DNA of 64,000 bases. Source: Helicostylum pulchrum (Eukaryota > Mucoromycota > Mucoromycetes > Mucorales > Mucoraceae). A program made the position numbers and the translations under genes. The notes under the pieces were generated by a model, which ran no database searches, was not told the origin of the DNA, and saw nothing but the letters and a program-made list of their open reading frames with translations. The stretch is from the NCBI GenBank assembly GCA_025677825.1, contig JAIXMO010000004.1, positions 248,001 through 312,000 of the forward strand, in the 5' to 3' direction. Shown here piece after piece: positions 22,907 to 35,807 of the stretch (position 1 is its first letter; each line of letters opens with the position of its first letter).

Positions 22907-25341
22907 ATGATTGTAAGAACTATAGTTGTGGTCCTTGCACTATTCAACATTTTGACAATGGCTCAACAATTTACTCCTTCTGATTTAATTCAATTACCAA
23001 GACCTAGTGTTCCCGTTACTTCTCCTAATGGTCATTATGCTGTTTATGCTCAGTCTGCATACAGTATTTCAGACACCAAGGTAACAACAACAACAACAAA
23101 AACGTGTTTAAGCGTGTATAATAGCAATATACTTATATAAAATTATAGACTGTTAGAAACCTTTACCTCTTGAGTGTTCGAGATAACACTGTTCAAGAAT
23201 TGACCAAACCCGCCCATGATATCTCGGACAGTGAACCCTTCTTTTTGGATGATGAGCACGTAGCTTATTTTCATCACAATACCGCTGAAAAAGTAGATCA
23301 ACTTTACGTTTTGGACCTGTCTAAAAAGGATCAAGCTCCTTATCAACTTACTAAATTTCCTATTGCGTTCGGTAGTTTGAAATATAATGTCGATCATAAA
23401 GTATTAGCTTTTTCTGCTTCTGTTTATGGATCATTATCTATGGAAGAAACTTTGAAAAAGGATGAGGAACTTGAGTCAACTAAAAAGGATACTGCTTTAG
23501 CTTTTGATGAGCTTATGGTTAGGTAAAAAAAAACAGTGTAAAAATTGGGATTGTTTGTGTACTTATATTTCGGACGTAGACATTGGGATACTTATGTTAC
23601 CGAAAAAAAGAACACAATTTTTGTAATTCGTCTTTCAATTGAAGATGGAAAATACAAGATTGAAGGAGAACCAATCGATTTATTAAGGGAAACTGGTTTA
23701 GAGTCTCCTACTTTCCCTCAAGGTGACGCTGGAGATTACGATATTTCAGCTGATGCCTCTCAAATTGCCTTTGTCTCCAAGATCAACACCAAGGATAACG
23801 CCTGGGAAACATCTGCACATATCTATACAATCTCTACTGATGGTAAAGGAAGTCCTGTAGCCGTCAACAAGGATATCTCAGCTTCTTCTTCTGGACCTCA
23901 TTATACTTCTTCCGGCCAATTGGTTTACTTTCAAATGATGAAACCTCAATATGAATCCGATCGTAACCGTATTGTTATTTATAACCCTGAGACAAAAGAA
24001 CGCAAGATCATTGCTGAATCATGGGATAGAAGCCCTCATGTAGTTACTTCTTCATTAGATGCTGCAACCTTATATGTTACAGCAGAAGAACAAGGGCGTA
24101 ACAAGATTTTTGCCATCGATATTGAGAGTGAAAGTATTGAACCTTTAACTCAAGATAAATATGCTGCTGGTCTTCAGGTGCTTCCTTCAGGAAATATATT
24201 TTGTGGTGTTAGTTCAATGAAGCACCCCTTTATTGCTCATGTTTTAAATGTTGAAACTAAAGAAATTAAAGCTCTTGCTATTGAATCGGGGTTGGCTGAG
24301 AAACTTGAATCGACTAAATTTGCCGATGCAGAAGATGTTTGGTTTACAGGTGCATTGGATCAACAAGTACACGGTTGGTACCTTAAACCCACTAATTTTG
24401 TGGAAGGAGAGAAATATCCTGTAGCATTCTTAATTCACGGCGGTCCTCAAGGTGCTTGGAATGATAACTGGTCCACTCGTTGGAATCCTCAAATTTTTGC
24501 TGGTGCTGGTTATGGTGTAGTTGCTATTAATTTCCATGGTTCTACTGGTTACGGTCAAAACTTTACTGATTCTATTGCTAATAATTGGGGCTCTCATCCA
24601 TTCTTTGATCTTGAAACTGGTTTGGATCATGTGTTGGAAAAGTATAGCTACCTTGATTCAGAAAGAGTTGCTGGTTTAGGTGGATCTTATGGTGGATTTA
24701 TGGCAAATTGGATTAACGGCCATAGTAAGAAATTTAAGGCACTTGTTAACCACGATGGTGTATTCTCCACTACACAAGTTTACTATACTACAGATGAACT
24801 TTATTTTGCAGAACATGAGGTAAAACAATCAATTTAATATTTCTTTATTGAATATAGAGTAATTAATCATACTCTCTTTTACTTAGTTTGGAGGATCTCC
24901 TATTCAACCAGAAAATAGGCATGGTTTTGAAAAGTGGTCTCCTGCAAATTACGTTCAAAATTGGAAGACACCTACTTTGATTATTCACGGTAAGTTTTTT
25001 TTTGTAGTTGTTGTTGCGGTATATAATACAATTTTTTTTTTAATATGTGTGTTTATAAAATAGGTGGTAATGATTTTAGATTGACTACTTGTGAGTCATT
25101 GTCTACTTTTACTGCTCTTCAAAGACAAGGTGTTCCTTCTCGTCTCATTTACTTTCCCGATGAAAATCATTGGGTATTAAAGCCTGCCAACTCATTAAGA
25201 TGGCATAAAGAAGGTAATGTATATAATGATGAACCCATTTTTTTTATATGTTACTGATTATCTATTATAGTGCTTGAATGGATCGGTAAATATACAAACG
25301 ACAAAACACCTTCCTTTCATATTCAAGATATTCAAGCATAA
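22907..25341 (+). CDS. Secreted dipeptidyl peptidase V-like S9 serine peptidase
   Basis: Prolyl-oligopeptidase-family (S9) enzyme, likely releasing dipeptides from the N-terminus of peptides outside the cell. Six exons: 22907-23080, 23149-23522, 23580-24819, 24887-24989, 25064-25213, 25271-25341 (703 aa, normal for DppV). A signal peptide is evident (MIVRTIVVVLALFNILTMA). The N-terminal part shows the beta-propeller style (SPNGHYAVYAQ, ISDSEPFFLDDEHVAYF). The alpha/beta-hydrolase domain starts near residue 460 (AFLIHGGPQGAWNDNWS, oxyanion HGGP). Catalytic residues: Ser552 in GLGGSYGGFM, Asp634 in HGGNDFRL, His666 in PDENHWVL. All are present, so the enzyme should be active. The start is the first ATG and gives a complete signal sequence. 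Confidence 0.94.
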
Positions 25342-25439
25342 CTGGGTTTTAACTCGCACAATAGGAAAAAATAAATAAAATGAACCTTTCTTTTCTTTTT
25401 TTACTTCTTTTCTTGCTCTCCGAATAAAAACTAAAGACA

Positions 25440-27125
25440 ATGGGGACAAAATTAAATACATCTGGACCTGCAGTTTGGATACAGTTAGCGAATGCACAAC
25501 ATGAGGTAGAACAAGCAGCTTCACAGCTAACGACGACTTCGAGTGATACAGACTTTACTACCCCACAGTCCTCCATAAGAACGACTTCTTCTCATGTTCG
25601 AAAATCGACTTCCGATAATTCATTCGAAATGAATAAAAGAGATTCCGATCTAAGACAACAATACGATCAACGTCCTGAAAAAGTCCCGAATATTGCTGCT
25701 GAAATGGAAAAGTGGCATGCAATGACGGACAGGTACAATACTCATACAAAATATAATTTCAATATTGATTTTTGATTTTTCTAAATATCTTAAAATTAGA
25801 TATGGATTCTTGAATGATAATTATAACTTGGATATAACGCAAGTCAAATATATAGATTGTATTACTCTGCCATTTTTTCCTCATACGATTTTTATTATTT
25901 TAGTGCAAAAGAAAAAGAAGTTGAAAGGGCTGGGAAATGGGCTAGAATGTCAGAGAGTGTGATAATACAAGATGAACAGACGCATAGTTTTATTTATTCT
26001 CCCAAATTTAAAAAGAGAGTTTATAAAGGTATTCCCGATTGTTGGAGAGGAGAAGCTTGGTATTATCTAGTAACAGATCGTTTAAGAAATACTAGCAGTG
26101 ATTGTGAACTAAGATCAACCTATCGAGTAAGTGTATATCTCGATTATATATTTTAATTTGACCAAAAAAAGTGTATTTTTTAATAGGAATTACTATCAAA
26201 AGAATCACCGTATGAACGTCAAATTGATTTAGATATACCAAGAACATTAAGGGACCATATTATGTTTAAACAACGTTATGGATCAGGGTAATTATACAAT
26301 GTACAGTTTTCGTTTTCGTTATCTAAACTTTTTCTGTATCCCAGACAACGTGCATTATTTAATGTACTTCGAGCATTTGCTAGTTACGATGAAGAAGTTG
26401 GCTACTGTCAAGGAATGACAAATATTGCTGCTACGATACTAATGTATTGTGAAGAAGAGGTATGTTTAATTTATTTAACACCATATTCCAGTACTCATAT
26501 ATACATATAAACGAGTAGAAGGCATTCTTGATTCTTGTTCACATGTTTTTGAGAGATGGATTACATAATTTATATATACCTGGATTTCCTATATTAATGG
26601 AAAGCTTTTTTATTCAAGAACGACTATTAAAAAGATATATGCCGAAGCTATATAATCACTTGGTAAGTACTTATATGTACAATATGTAATCCTTTTTTTT
26701 TTACAAAGTGTATGATAGGCAGATTTAGGTCTATCAAGTGACATTTACTCTACTCGGTGGTACATTACATTGTTCGCAGGTGGCGTTGTTCGATACCACA
26801 CATTAATGAGAATTTGGGACGCTTACTTTTTATGTGGTTACGATCTATTTTTCTTTGTTGCAATTACATTACTAAAGAATTATGAAAGTAAGTTTTTTTC
26901 TTTAAAAATTGAAGTACTTTGATGATTAACAATAAATAATTTTATTTAGGCCGGTTATTGGCAAGTGATATGGATACATGCATGACGTTGCTTGGATCAA
27001 CCATGTCTGTACCTGATGATAATAGCTTTATAAAGCATGTTCAGAAACTGTTTGATAAAAACGTGAGAAACGGCACAGTTGACAAACTTCGACAAGAATA
27101 TCAAGAAAAACATACTACAATTTAA
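25440..27125 (+). CDS. TBC-domain Rab GTPase-activating protein (Gyp family)
   Basis: Rab-GAP that switches off a Rab/Ypt GTPase in membrane traffic. Eight exons: 25440-25732, 25800-25838, 25904-26126, 26187-26287, 26345-26459, 26519-26662, 26719-26887, 26950-27125 (419 aa). The N-terminal ~100 residues are polar. An EKWHAMTDRYGFL segment and ERAGKWARM precede the TBC domain, which begins at RVYKGIPDCWRGEAWYYL. Key TBC features are present: the arginine finger motif IDLDIPRT and the glutamine finger YCQGMTNIAA, then DAYFLCGYDLFFFVAITLL. The layout resembles USP6NL/TBC1D10-type GAPs. Exon 2 ends with a GC donor (GCAAGT at 25839), the only choice that keeps the frame into exon 3. Exon 6 may start at 26519 or 26522. 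Which Rab it acts on is unknown. Confidence 0.92.
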
Positions 27126-27272
27126 TAATTACTTTATTTTTTAAAAAAAAAGTTATATATGTACAATTTTTATTTAACCTTTTTTTTTCTCTTTTTTTTT
27201 TTACTATTAATTTAATAATAAATAACAGTAACCGATATACAAAAGGTATTTGGGTTTTATTTTTTACCCCTC

Positions 27273-29764
27273 TTATTCGATCGTCTTTCGCAAATATTCT
27301 CTGTACTGCACCATATTTTTCTTGAGTATTCTCTTTAAAACTAGTCTAAAGTTGGGTAACGTATTTTCAATATCCCATCCCTTATCATCTTTTAAATTAT
27401 TCTATTTCAAAAATCGAATGGTTATATTACACTGTATGTATATATTTCTATTAGCTTATACTTACATAGAGAACATCCATCATACGTTCCGAATCTTGAT
27501 ATAAACTATTCATATAGTGTAAACAGAATACACCACAGTCGACAAAGTTCTTTTGATTAGGACAGTCAGTATAAACAAATTCAGGTTCCACAAAGTCTTC
27601 TTCTTTAATGTTAAGTTTATGCATGGCTTCTTTTTTTAAATATTCGCTCGTGTTTTTACATGTTTCAAATTTACTTCCTCCTAAAGCATCCAGGATCATA
27701 ATGTAAGGCCTATCAAATAATAAAATAATAAATATTTTATGTACGCGCATAAAAATATGTCTACTTACTTTTTACGATCAAGTATTGCTCCAGCCTTTAA
27801 ATTCTTTGCTTTTCTTCCAGGTCGTGAATGTACTTTAAGTTCGGCTACATCACTTTCATACAGCTCTCCTTCTTCTTCTTCGTCAATATGATCGATATGT
27901 AATCCATAAGCGGCACGATTATTAATACAGAGACCTGGGTTAGTGACGACGACTAAATACCAATGATGATGTTGAGCGATTGGAATAATGATTAATTTCT
28001 TTTCAAAGATATTGATATTTGCAGTCCATCGACCAATTTTATCATAGTTGACAGAGCTACCATCACCAGCTAACTTGGTATAGAAAAATGAGCTGTAAGT
28101 ATGTGTAGATGAATTAGGATACTGATCAGCCCAAATTTTAGGGAAAATATCCAATAAAGAATCGTTCAAGAATTGATCTTCTTCTAATCTTTCCAAATCT
28201 CGTTCGTAAACTGTAACAGATTTTTTCCCTTCGAATGGATATGTGAGTAAGTGTTTGTCTACACCGATAGGTTTTATTGGCTCATCGTCAATTGGGTCGT
28301 AAGGAAGTTTAGGCTTTTCTTCTTCAACTGGGTTCTTGAAAATATCTTCAACTGACTTGAAAATACCTTGTACAAAAGACGGTTCTTTTTCAACGACTCT
28401 TTTCTCTTCTTTTTTAGCTGGCTTTTTAATAAACATATCAAGTTCAGGATCAAGTGAATCGGGTAGATGATATACAGAAGATGTTGTATGTGCACTTTCA
28501 GTTAAGGTTGGGCGTGAGGCGATCTTTTGTGATTCCTTAAAAGGATCTCTTGGCCTATATACTGAAATACGAGGAGATGGAAGAAGATGATGGGTATTGT
28601 CGACACCAAGTCGTTTCACCAAGCCGGCCCTAACAGCATCTTTTTTCTGTTCGATATAGGATTTTGTCGGTTCAGAAGCATTGACTGTTTCCTTTTTTTC
28701 TTCGGCTAAATATTCATGAGATGAAGAGGAGATACCACTCTGCATTTCTTCAATAACTTCTTGAAGTTTACCGTAATCCTTCTTCGCTCCATTAGGTAAT
28801 ACACTCGATTTTAAATTTTTAACGTTTGCTTTAGGTATCTTATCAGATCTTTCATGTGATAACCTTCCTTCATCTAATTTCCTCTTTTCTTGTAATTTTC
28901 GTCTTGGCTCTCGAGTATGCTCTTTTCGTTCGGTCTCTTGTGAAAGTTGCTCGTGGTCTTTTATTCTATCTCGGTGATCCCTCTCCTTTCGAAGTCTGGA
29001 GGCTACTTCTTTCATTCGATGATCGTCCGTTTTTTTCCCTTCCTCTTCGTCACTTGTACTGTCACGTTGAATAATTCGACGCTTTCGGCGTAAAGGCTGT
29101 GGTGTTGGTTCCTCTTCGTCAGACTGAATTTCAATCACTTCCTCTTCCTTTTTTTTACGAGGTTGCAGTCTGTTACTTGATCTGGTGGGTATATGTTTCT
29201 ATATATTTTGGGTAGTGTGTTAAACGTTTCTTTAATACAATGTGTGCGCAAAAATAAAGTTACATATAGTTACAGTTTGGGTTTTAACAGTATCTTTCTA
29301 TAAAAATTAAATTGAGTATCGCTGTTATAAAGAAAAAAGACAAAGAAAAAAATTTACCTGGGAAGTGCCATCTTTAGGCTTCATTCGGTCTACAAAACAA
29401 AGAAAAGGACATTACAATTTGAAAATGAAAAATGAAATAAATAAAGGGGTACAACTTACTAATTACTTTCAACTTTGTAGTATCATGATTCTGTTATAAC
29501 AGCAATGTTCAATAAAATTATAACTATAATATGTTGTTTTGTCTACTTACCGGCCCTTGAGGAATGGGAATCGGACTTCCTTTTGAAACCTTTTTATTCC
29601 TTGCAGCAGCGTAATTTTCCCTTTCTAGACTATTATGTTGCTACAAAGAAAAAGAAACCATTTAGATAAAGAATCAAATAAAAAAGACAGAAACAAGTAA
29701 ACAAGTATATAGTTACAAATTTACGACTAGGCGATTCATGTGGTCGACTATTGCTACTTCTCAT
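27273..29764 (-). CDS. ULP2: SUMO protease Ulp2/SENP6-7 type
   Basis: C48 cysteine protease that trims SUMO chains in the nucleus. Seven exons, in order 29764-29717, 29640-29551, 29490-29460, 29389-29358, 29198-27769, 27709-27466, 27401-27273, all in frame (667 aa). The first ~350 residues are charged and disordered, with acidic SDEEEP-type stretches, basic KRRIIQ-like sequence and possible SUMO-interacting segments. The protease domain starts near VTVYERDLERLEEDQFLND. Catalytic set: His in AQHHHWYLVVV, Asp in IMILDALGG, Gln and Cys in NQKNFVDCGVFCLHY. An acidic insert within the catalytic domain (HIDEEEEGELYESD), between the His and Asp motifs, is the hallmark of Ulp2/SENP6-7. Four short exons (48, 90, 31, 32 nt) encode the N-terminus; the large fifth exon lacks any ATG start of its own. 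Confidence 0.93.
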
Positions 29765-29838
29765 ATTTGCGTAAACGATAGAAAAAAAAAAAAAAAAAAG
29801 AAGAATGAATAGGTAAAAAAAAAAGTGACTTTTTTTAT

Positions 29839-32800
29839 TTATATAAATCTGGGAAGGATATTCAAATTCCTCAAAGGTTCAGTATCATTTAATTCGAGCG
29901 CAAACAAGTAACAAGTTTTAGCTCTACCTAAACTACCAAGTGCAGAATGTAATTTAGCGTGCTGATACCAAGCTTCAGCTGAATCCCAACCTAACCCAAG
30001 TGTAATTTGCTGTAATAAACCATCTGCTAAATCTTGTTGAGAATCCAGTAACAGACTGGCTTTAGCTACTTGACTAGGGACGTGATCTGCATCAAGTACC
30101 AGTGCCTTTTCAAACGCGTCAGCTGCTACATGGTTCATTTCTTTAATTGCCCTTGAGTCTTGGTTACTCTTCTTTTGTTTGGCTTCAATTAAATCACGTG
30201 CCTTAAGACTAAGTTGGCCTAGCTGATACCATACACCAGGATCTCCTAATCCCAGTTGTTCAGCTTCACCTAACGCTTTATTGGCTTCGTCTAATAATCC
30301 GGCCTTGATAAATGTTTTGGTAGACATTAACCAGAGTGTAACCAAGAGACCGTGCCAACGTGTCTTTTGTCGAATCTCAAACGCTTGGTGATGTTGGTGA
30401 AATGTACTGACGATCAATCCGTCACGTGTCACGGCTTTTGATGTTCTACTGCTTACACTGTTACTGCGAAGACTACCCATAGAATAGGCTGGTGTAAGTA
30501 ATGAAGCTAAAGAAACTGCAGACGAGTTGAGACCACTTTCTGAAACAAGTGAACGACTACTATCTACACATTATTTTATTTTTTTAGTATATTTTCTCTC
30601 TTGTAAATAAAATATATTATATTTACCATGTTGCTTTCCATTGTGTTGAGCAGGGTTTGCAGCAGCAGTACCGATTCTTCTAGCTAACCCTAAATCAATC
30701 AATTGCAAACTTCTCTTTTTCAAGTCCGTATCGTTAAGAAGACTATTAGTACGAGGAATAGAAGAAGCAACAGGAGGTTGAGTACGATTACTACTACTAC
30801 GACGGGCCGAAGATTGTCTTGTAAGAGAGGTGGATACAGAAGAGTCATCGGAAAGGTAATCTATTTCAGAGTTACTTCTTTGAGGTTGAGAAGGTCTACT
30901 AGATTCCTCTACAGAAGACGCTCTAGGACGAGGATCAGTACCATTGGAAGAACTACTTTTAACAGAGGTCAAGGAAGTACGGCGAATCAACGACAGACTT
31001 GTTTTTCTCTTTCTGGTAGGTGATGCAGGAACAGGAACGGGGGATGGAAGTTCGTCGACTACGGCAGTGATACCTAACTCTTGTGTTAACTGTGTATATA
31101 TTTCAAATAATTCTTTATATTGATCCATGACGTTTTCGGGACCTTCCATAGCCTCCTTTAAAGTTAATTGAGACATGCGAATAGACAGATAAGATTCTGC
31201 CTTCTTGTATAAATCACTTGCATTGACTTCGTTAGTGTTCCATGAAAACACGGGGATGCTTGTGGCAGAAGATACGTTCTTGGTAGAGAGTTGAAGACCA
31301 GCTTCAAGTGTCTTGAGCGCTTTAGGTAAATCGTCTGTTCGTTTACAAGAGTACAAGAGTGCTAATAGATGCCAAGATTCAACATGGTCAGGACGCAACT
31401 CAATCGACTTGCTAATTGAATTAATAGCTGCGTGTGTATCACGTACCAAAGCTTGCTGTAAGGCCAATTCGTAGTAACTCTTCCAACAGCTATAGACACT
31501 AATTGATTGTTCCAGTGAACGAACGGATTCTTCGTGATGTCTAGCACGTAAATCATGGTCTTCACATTGAGAAGCGATTAAACCATAAGAGGTACCGCGT
31601 GCACGATACACGCGACATAACTTGGTTTTGTTATCTGATACAATCAATAAATCCAATGCCAAATCAGACAAATAAGCTGCCAACTTTCCGTTTTGCTCTT
31701 CGTGGCCGTAAAGTTTAACACCGGATAAGATAACATCAATAACCGAGTCGATCGATTCATTGGCGTATTCTGGAAGACGTATAATAATACGGTCTGCTTT
31801 AGAGGTGGTGGTTAAAGCCTTGGTAGTGTCAGTAGCAGAATCCTTTTTTTCTGGGTTGATGGTTTCGCCGTGTAATTTACCAATGGTGTCGTCTAGAATA
31901 TATCCAGTATCGAAATCGGGGACACCCATTAAATCCAGGTAAGCGCGTAAAGCAAATTTAGCTTCTTCTAAACTACCAAGTCTTAACAATGTAAAGAAGA
32001 TGTATCGGTTGACTGTAGGGTCATTAAATGTAGCTACTTTAACTTGATACAAGTACTATTTTTTTTTAAAAAAAAAAAGATGGTTAGTATATTTGACACA
32101 ATCTAAATTACAAACGAAAAACTCACTTGAAGCACTCTTCTGATATGATTTATTTCTCCCCAACCCATAATATTATGAGACTCCATTATCATGTTTGCAA
32201 GCGACATACCATATTCGCTTTGAGATTTAGCGTTTAAATTAGGTGAGATTATGGTAAATAAACTTCGAAACAAGTTCATTAATACAGAAAGTTCTTCAAA
32301 TGCAGCTAATTCGTCAGGTACTTCTGGGCTGGTATTCTTGGTAGGGGGTATATATGTATTATCTTGATATACTTTGACAAGATAGTCAACATAGAACTTA
32401 AAGATGACCCAACGTCTAAACATACGCCAATGAGGGCTCCAATGAGATGAAACCAGTTGAATATAGGCACGCATCATTCCTAATGTATCTTTGACAGGAT
32501 GACTACACAATAAAACATTTTGTAAGTAACGCGTTACACTCACACTCACACACAAAATACTTACTTTAATCTTAATCTTAATAAAATACCACGATAAAGA
32601 CACTCTTCAATCCAGAAAGATAACATAACACCTCTTTCTTGAGGTTGTAATTCAACAGCACTCCAAGCAGCATCATAGGCCTCAATAGCAGCATCATAAT
32701 TCTGACTCTTTTCTAAACATATACCTTTAATTGCTCTTGCTTGTACCAGCAATACTAAACCATAACCTGTTTGTACATCCTCAATACGTAAAGCTAAATT

Positions 32801-33362
32801 TTGTAAGGCTGTTAACGCTAATTCATATTGACCTGACTCAAAATAAATTCTTGCCAACAGGATTTTTGAAAACTATAAATAAACGTTTTTAGTCAGAAAT
32901 ACACACAAACAAAAACAAAAAATGACGTGCATTACCTGTGTTTGCCAATTATCAGTACTTGTGAGTTCTACGTTTTCATTTTGTTCCAAGTTTAAAAAAT
33001 CAAGTCGCTTTATTAAATGAGCGACCTTATTAGGACTAATAATGGGTAAAAGTGCAGTATGAACGAGATCGTCATGTTGATGAATGACATCCCAACCTTT
33101 CTTTTCGATATCAAATGTTGATTTTAATAATTGAATTAATTCGACTTCGGTAGTTATAGTAATATCAAGAACTTTTTATATATAAGGTATGTAAGAACCA
33201 AAATTTCAAATATGGTAATGAAACATGCAATTTTTTTTTTTTACCTGAATCCTCTGGCAGTAACTTTTTATACTTTTTTGATAATTCGAGACTTGTAGCC
33301 CATTGTGCTCTGCAACGAGCTAAATCAATTTCTTCTAATAATGCTGTTTTCTTTTGGTCCAT
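29839..33362 (-). CDS. YPP1: TPR scaffold Ypp1/TTC7, PI4-kinase complex
   Basis: Large TPR protein of the plasma-membrane phosphatidylinositol 4-kinase complex (Stt4-Ypp1-Efr3). Six exons: 33362-33245, 33171-32936, 32872-32565, 32502-32127, 32055-30627, 30563-29839 (1063 aa). The N-terminus (KKTALLEEIDLARCRAQW) and a first helical block are followed by TPR units such as LARIYFESGQYELALTALQNLA and LRPDHVESWHLLALLYS. A long Ser/Arg-rich, probably disordered and phosphorylated loop (about residues 690-810) splits the repeats, as in TTC7 proteins. C-terminal TPRs end with YLFALELNDTEPLRNL. The intron before the large exon carries a 9-T/11-A palindrome at its acceptor. The assignment rests on overall architecture and the C-terminal sequence. 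Confidence 0.85.
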
Positions 33363-34788
33363 ATTAACTAAGAAGAAAAAACAAATAAAAAAAAAAATGA
33401 ATTAAACAAAACAAAAAAAATGATCAAAACTTTATTTTATAATAAAATATTAAAACTATGGTAAGACCATATTTTTACACGTGCAAGGTTAGTCAATTTA
33501 TTTCAACCAAAACAGGTCTTTTTCTTCTTTGTGAAAATAACGGCTTCTTGTGTCTCTTTGGATAGCCTTTTTTTGTCTCGTTTTCAGTAGGTTTTTTTTT
33601 AAAAAAAAAATACATGGTAAGCTAAAAACACCAATTGGGTAATGCACCTTCAGGTTTCAATTGCCATTTTTCTAGAGAAAAAAACATTTGGGGCAGGTTT
33701 ACGTCGCATAACGCACAGACAGTAAATGAATTTACCATGACCAAAAAAAACAGTCGTGTTTTTTTTACTGCAGGTAACTTCTGAATTTCGTAAAAAAAAA
33801 AAAAGGGAATTGAAGATCAACATTTAATATCTGTATAATCGTATTTAAGCACTTTACAATTGCAGTAAAAGCGGTTATAAAAAAAGGACTTGTCTCTCCT
33901 TCAGAGAGGAAACCAAAAAATCTAACAACGAGAGCATTACTATATATACACACGAAGAGATCACCAACTAAGCTAAAAGTAGTTGATAAACAAATACTAG
34001 TGAAACAGAGGCAGCAAACTTGGCATTATTATGCTCGCTAAGAAATATATTCTTTCTACAGATGAATAAGCCAAAATACGAATGCTCCTTTAAATCTATA
34101 GCAAACGTTATTGTAAGGGCAATTGCAGCACTTTTAAAACAAGTTGAATTAGAATCCCTTTTTTCCTCTTTAAAAAAAAAGTTGGTGTAGCATTGATGGA
34201 TTACATTTTTAAATCTGCGTTTTAAACCGTACGTGACGGTAGCATTTTTACAGTGCATGAATAAGAACAAGGTGGAGGAATTATTCCTTTCAAGTACTTT
34301 TTTTTTTCTGGCTATCACATGTGATACAGTTTTTTTTTTTTTTTACCTCTTCTCTCTTAATAATAATACATCTCGTGATGAAAAATTCAACGGCAGAGTT
34401 TGGTTTGTTTTGCTGTTAAATGATAATAGATAGTATCAGCTTATGTTTTTATTTACCACGCAAAAAAAAATGAAGCATTATTCAAATAATAAACAAGTGT
34501 TACCTACATATTTTTGGGGTTGTGTCTGTTCCCACTGTGACAAAAAAAAACCTCTGGCAGTAGATACCATCACCGAAAAACCCATATTTTTACACAGCAC
34601 CTTCTTTTTTCTCACACGTAGTACGAGTTTAACAGCTGTTGTATTTCAAGATAACCTACATACTTGGAGTAAAAAGATTGTTATATTTTCTTTATTTATA
34701 AAAAAAAAAAGGGTCCGTGAGTTTGTGTATAATAGTTGAGAGTCGTATAAATTCCAGTGTATAATTCTTTTTTAATATATAAAAACAA
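33363..34788. other. Intergenic, no gene seen
   Basis: 1.4 kb between the divergently read 5' end of the TTC7 gene and the 3' end of ARF1. It holds a T9A10 palindrome (33592-33610), many A/T homopolymers and several Phe/Lys-rich frames (for example 33968-34318 minus and 34443-34739 plus) that lack domain features and run through homopolymers. None is accepted as a gene. Confidence 0.5.
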
Positions 34789-35625
<837 letters not shown>

Positions 35626-35807
35626 AAACTTGGCGCACACCAAATGGCACACCAAATTTTATTTTTTTTCAAAAAGTCTACGTCACGAAACTTAGTTTTC
35701 GCGCACACCACCTCTTATCATGATGTCACGTTTCTAAATAAATTGATCCAAATTAAGGAACGTTAATTGTTTGCATTTACTGTAATAACTCTTACTACTC
35801 TTAGAAA

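Noticed and set aside
33968..34739. Several 60-116-codon frames in the TTC7-ARF1 gap
   Set aside because: Run through homopolymers, Phe/Lys-rich, no domains or paired exons.
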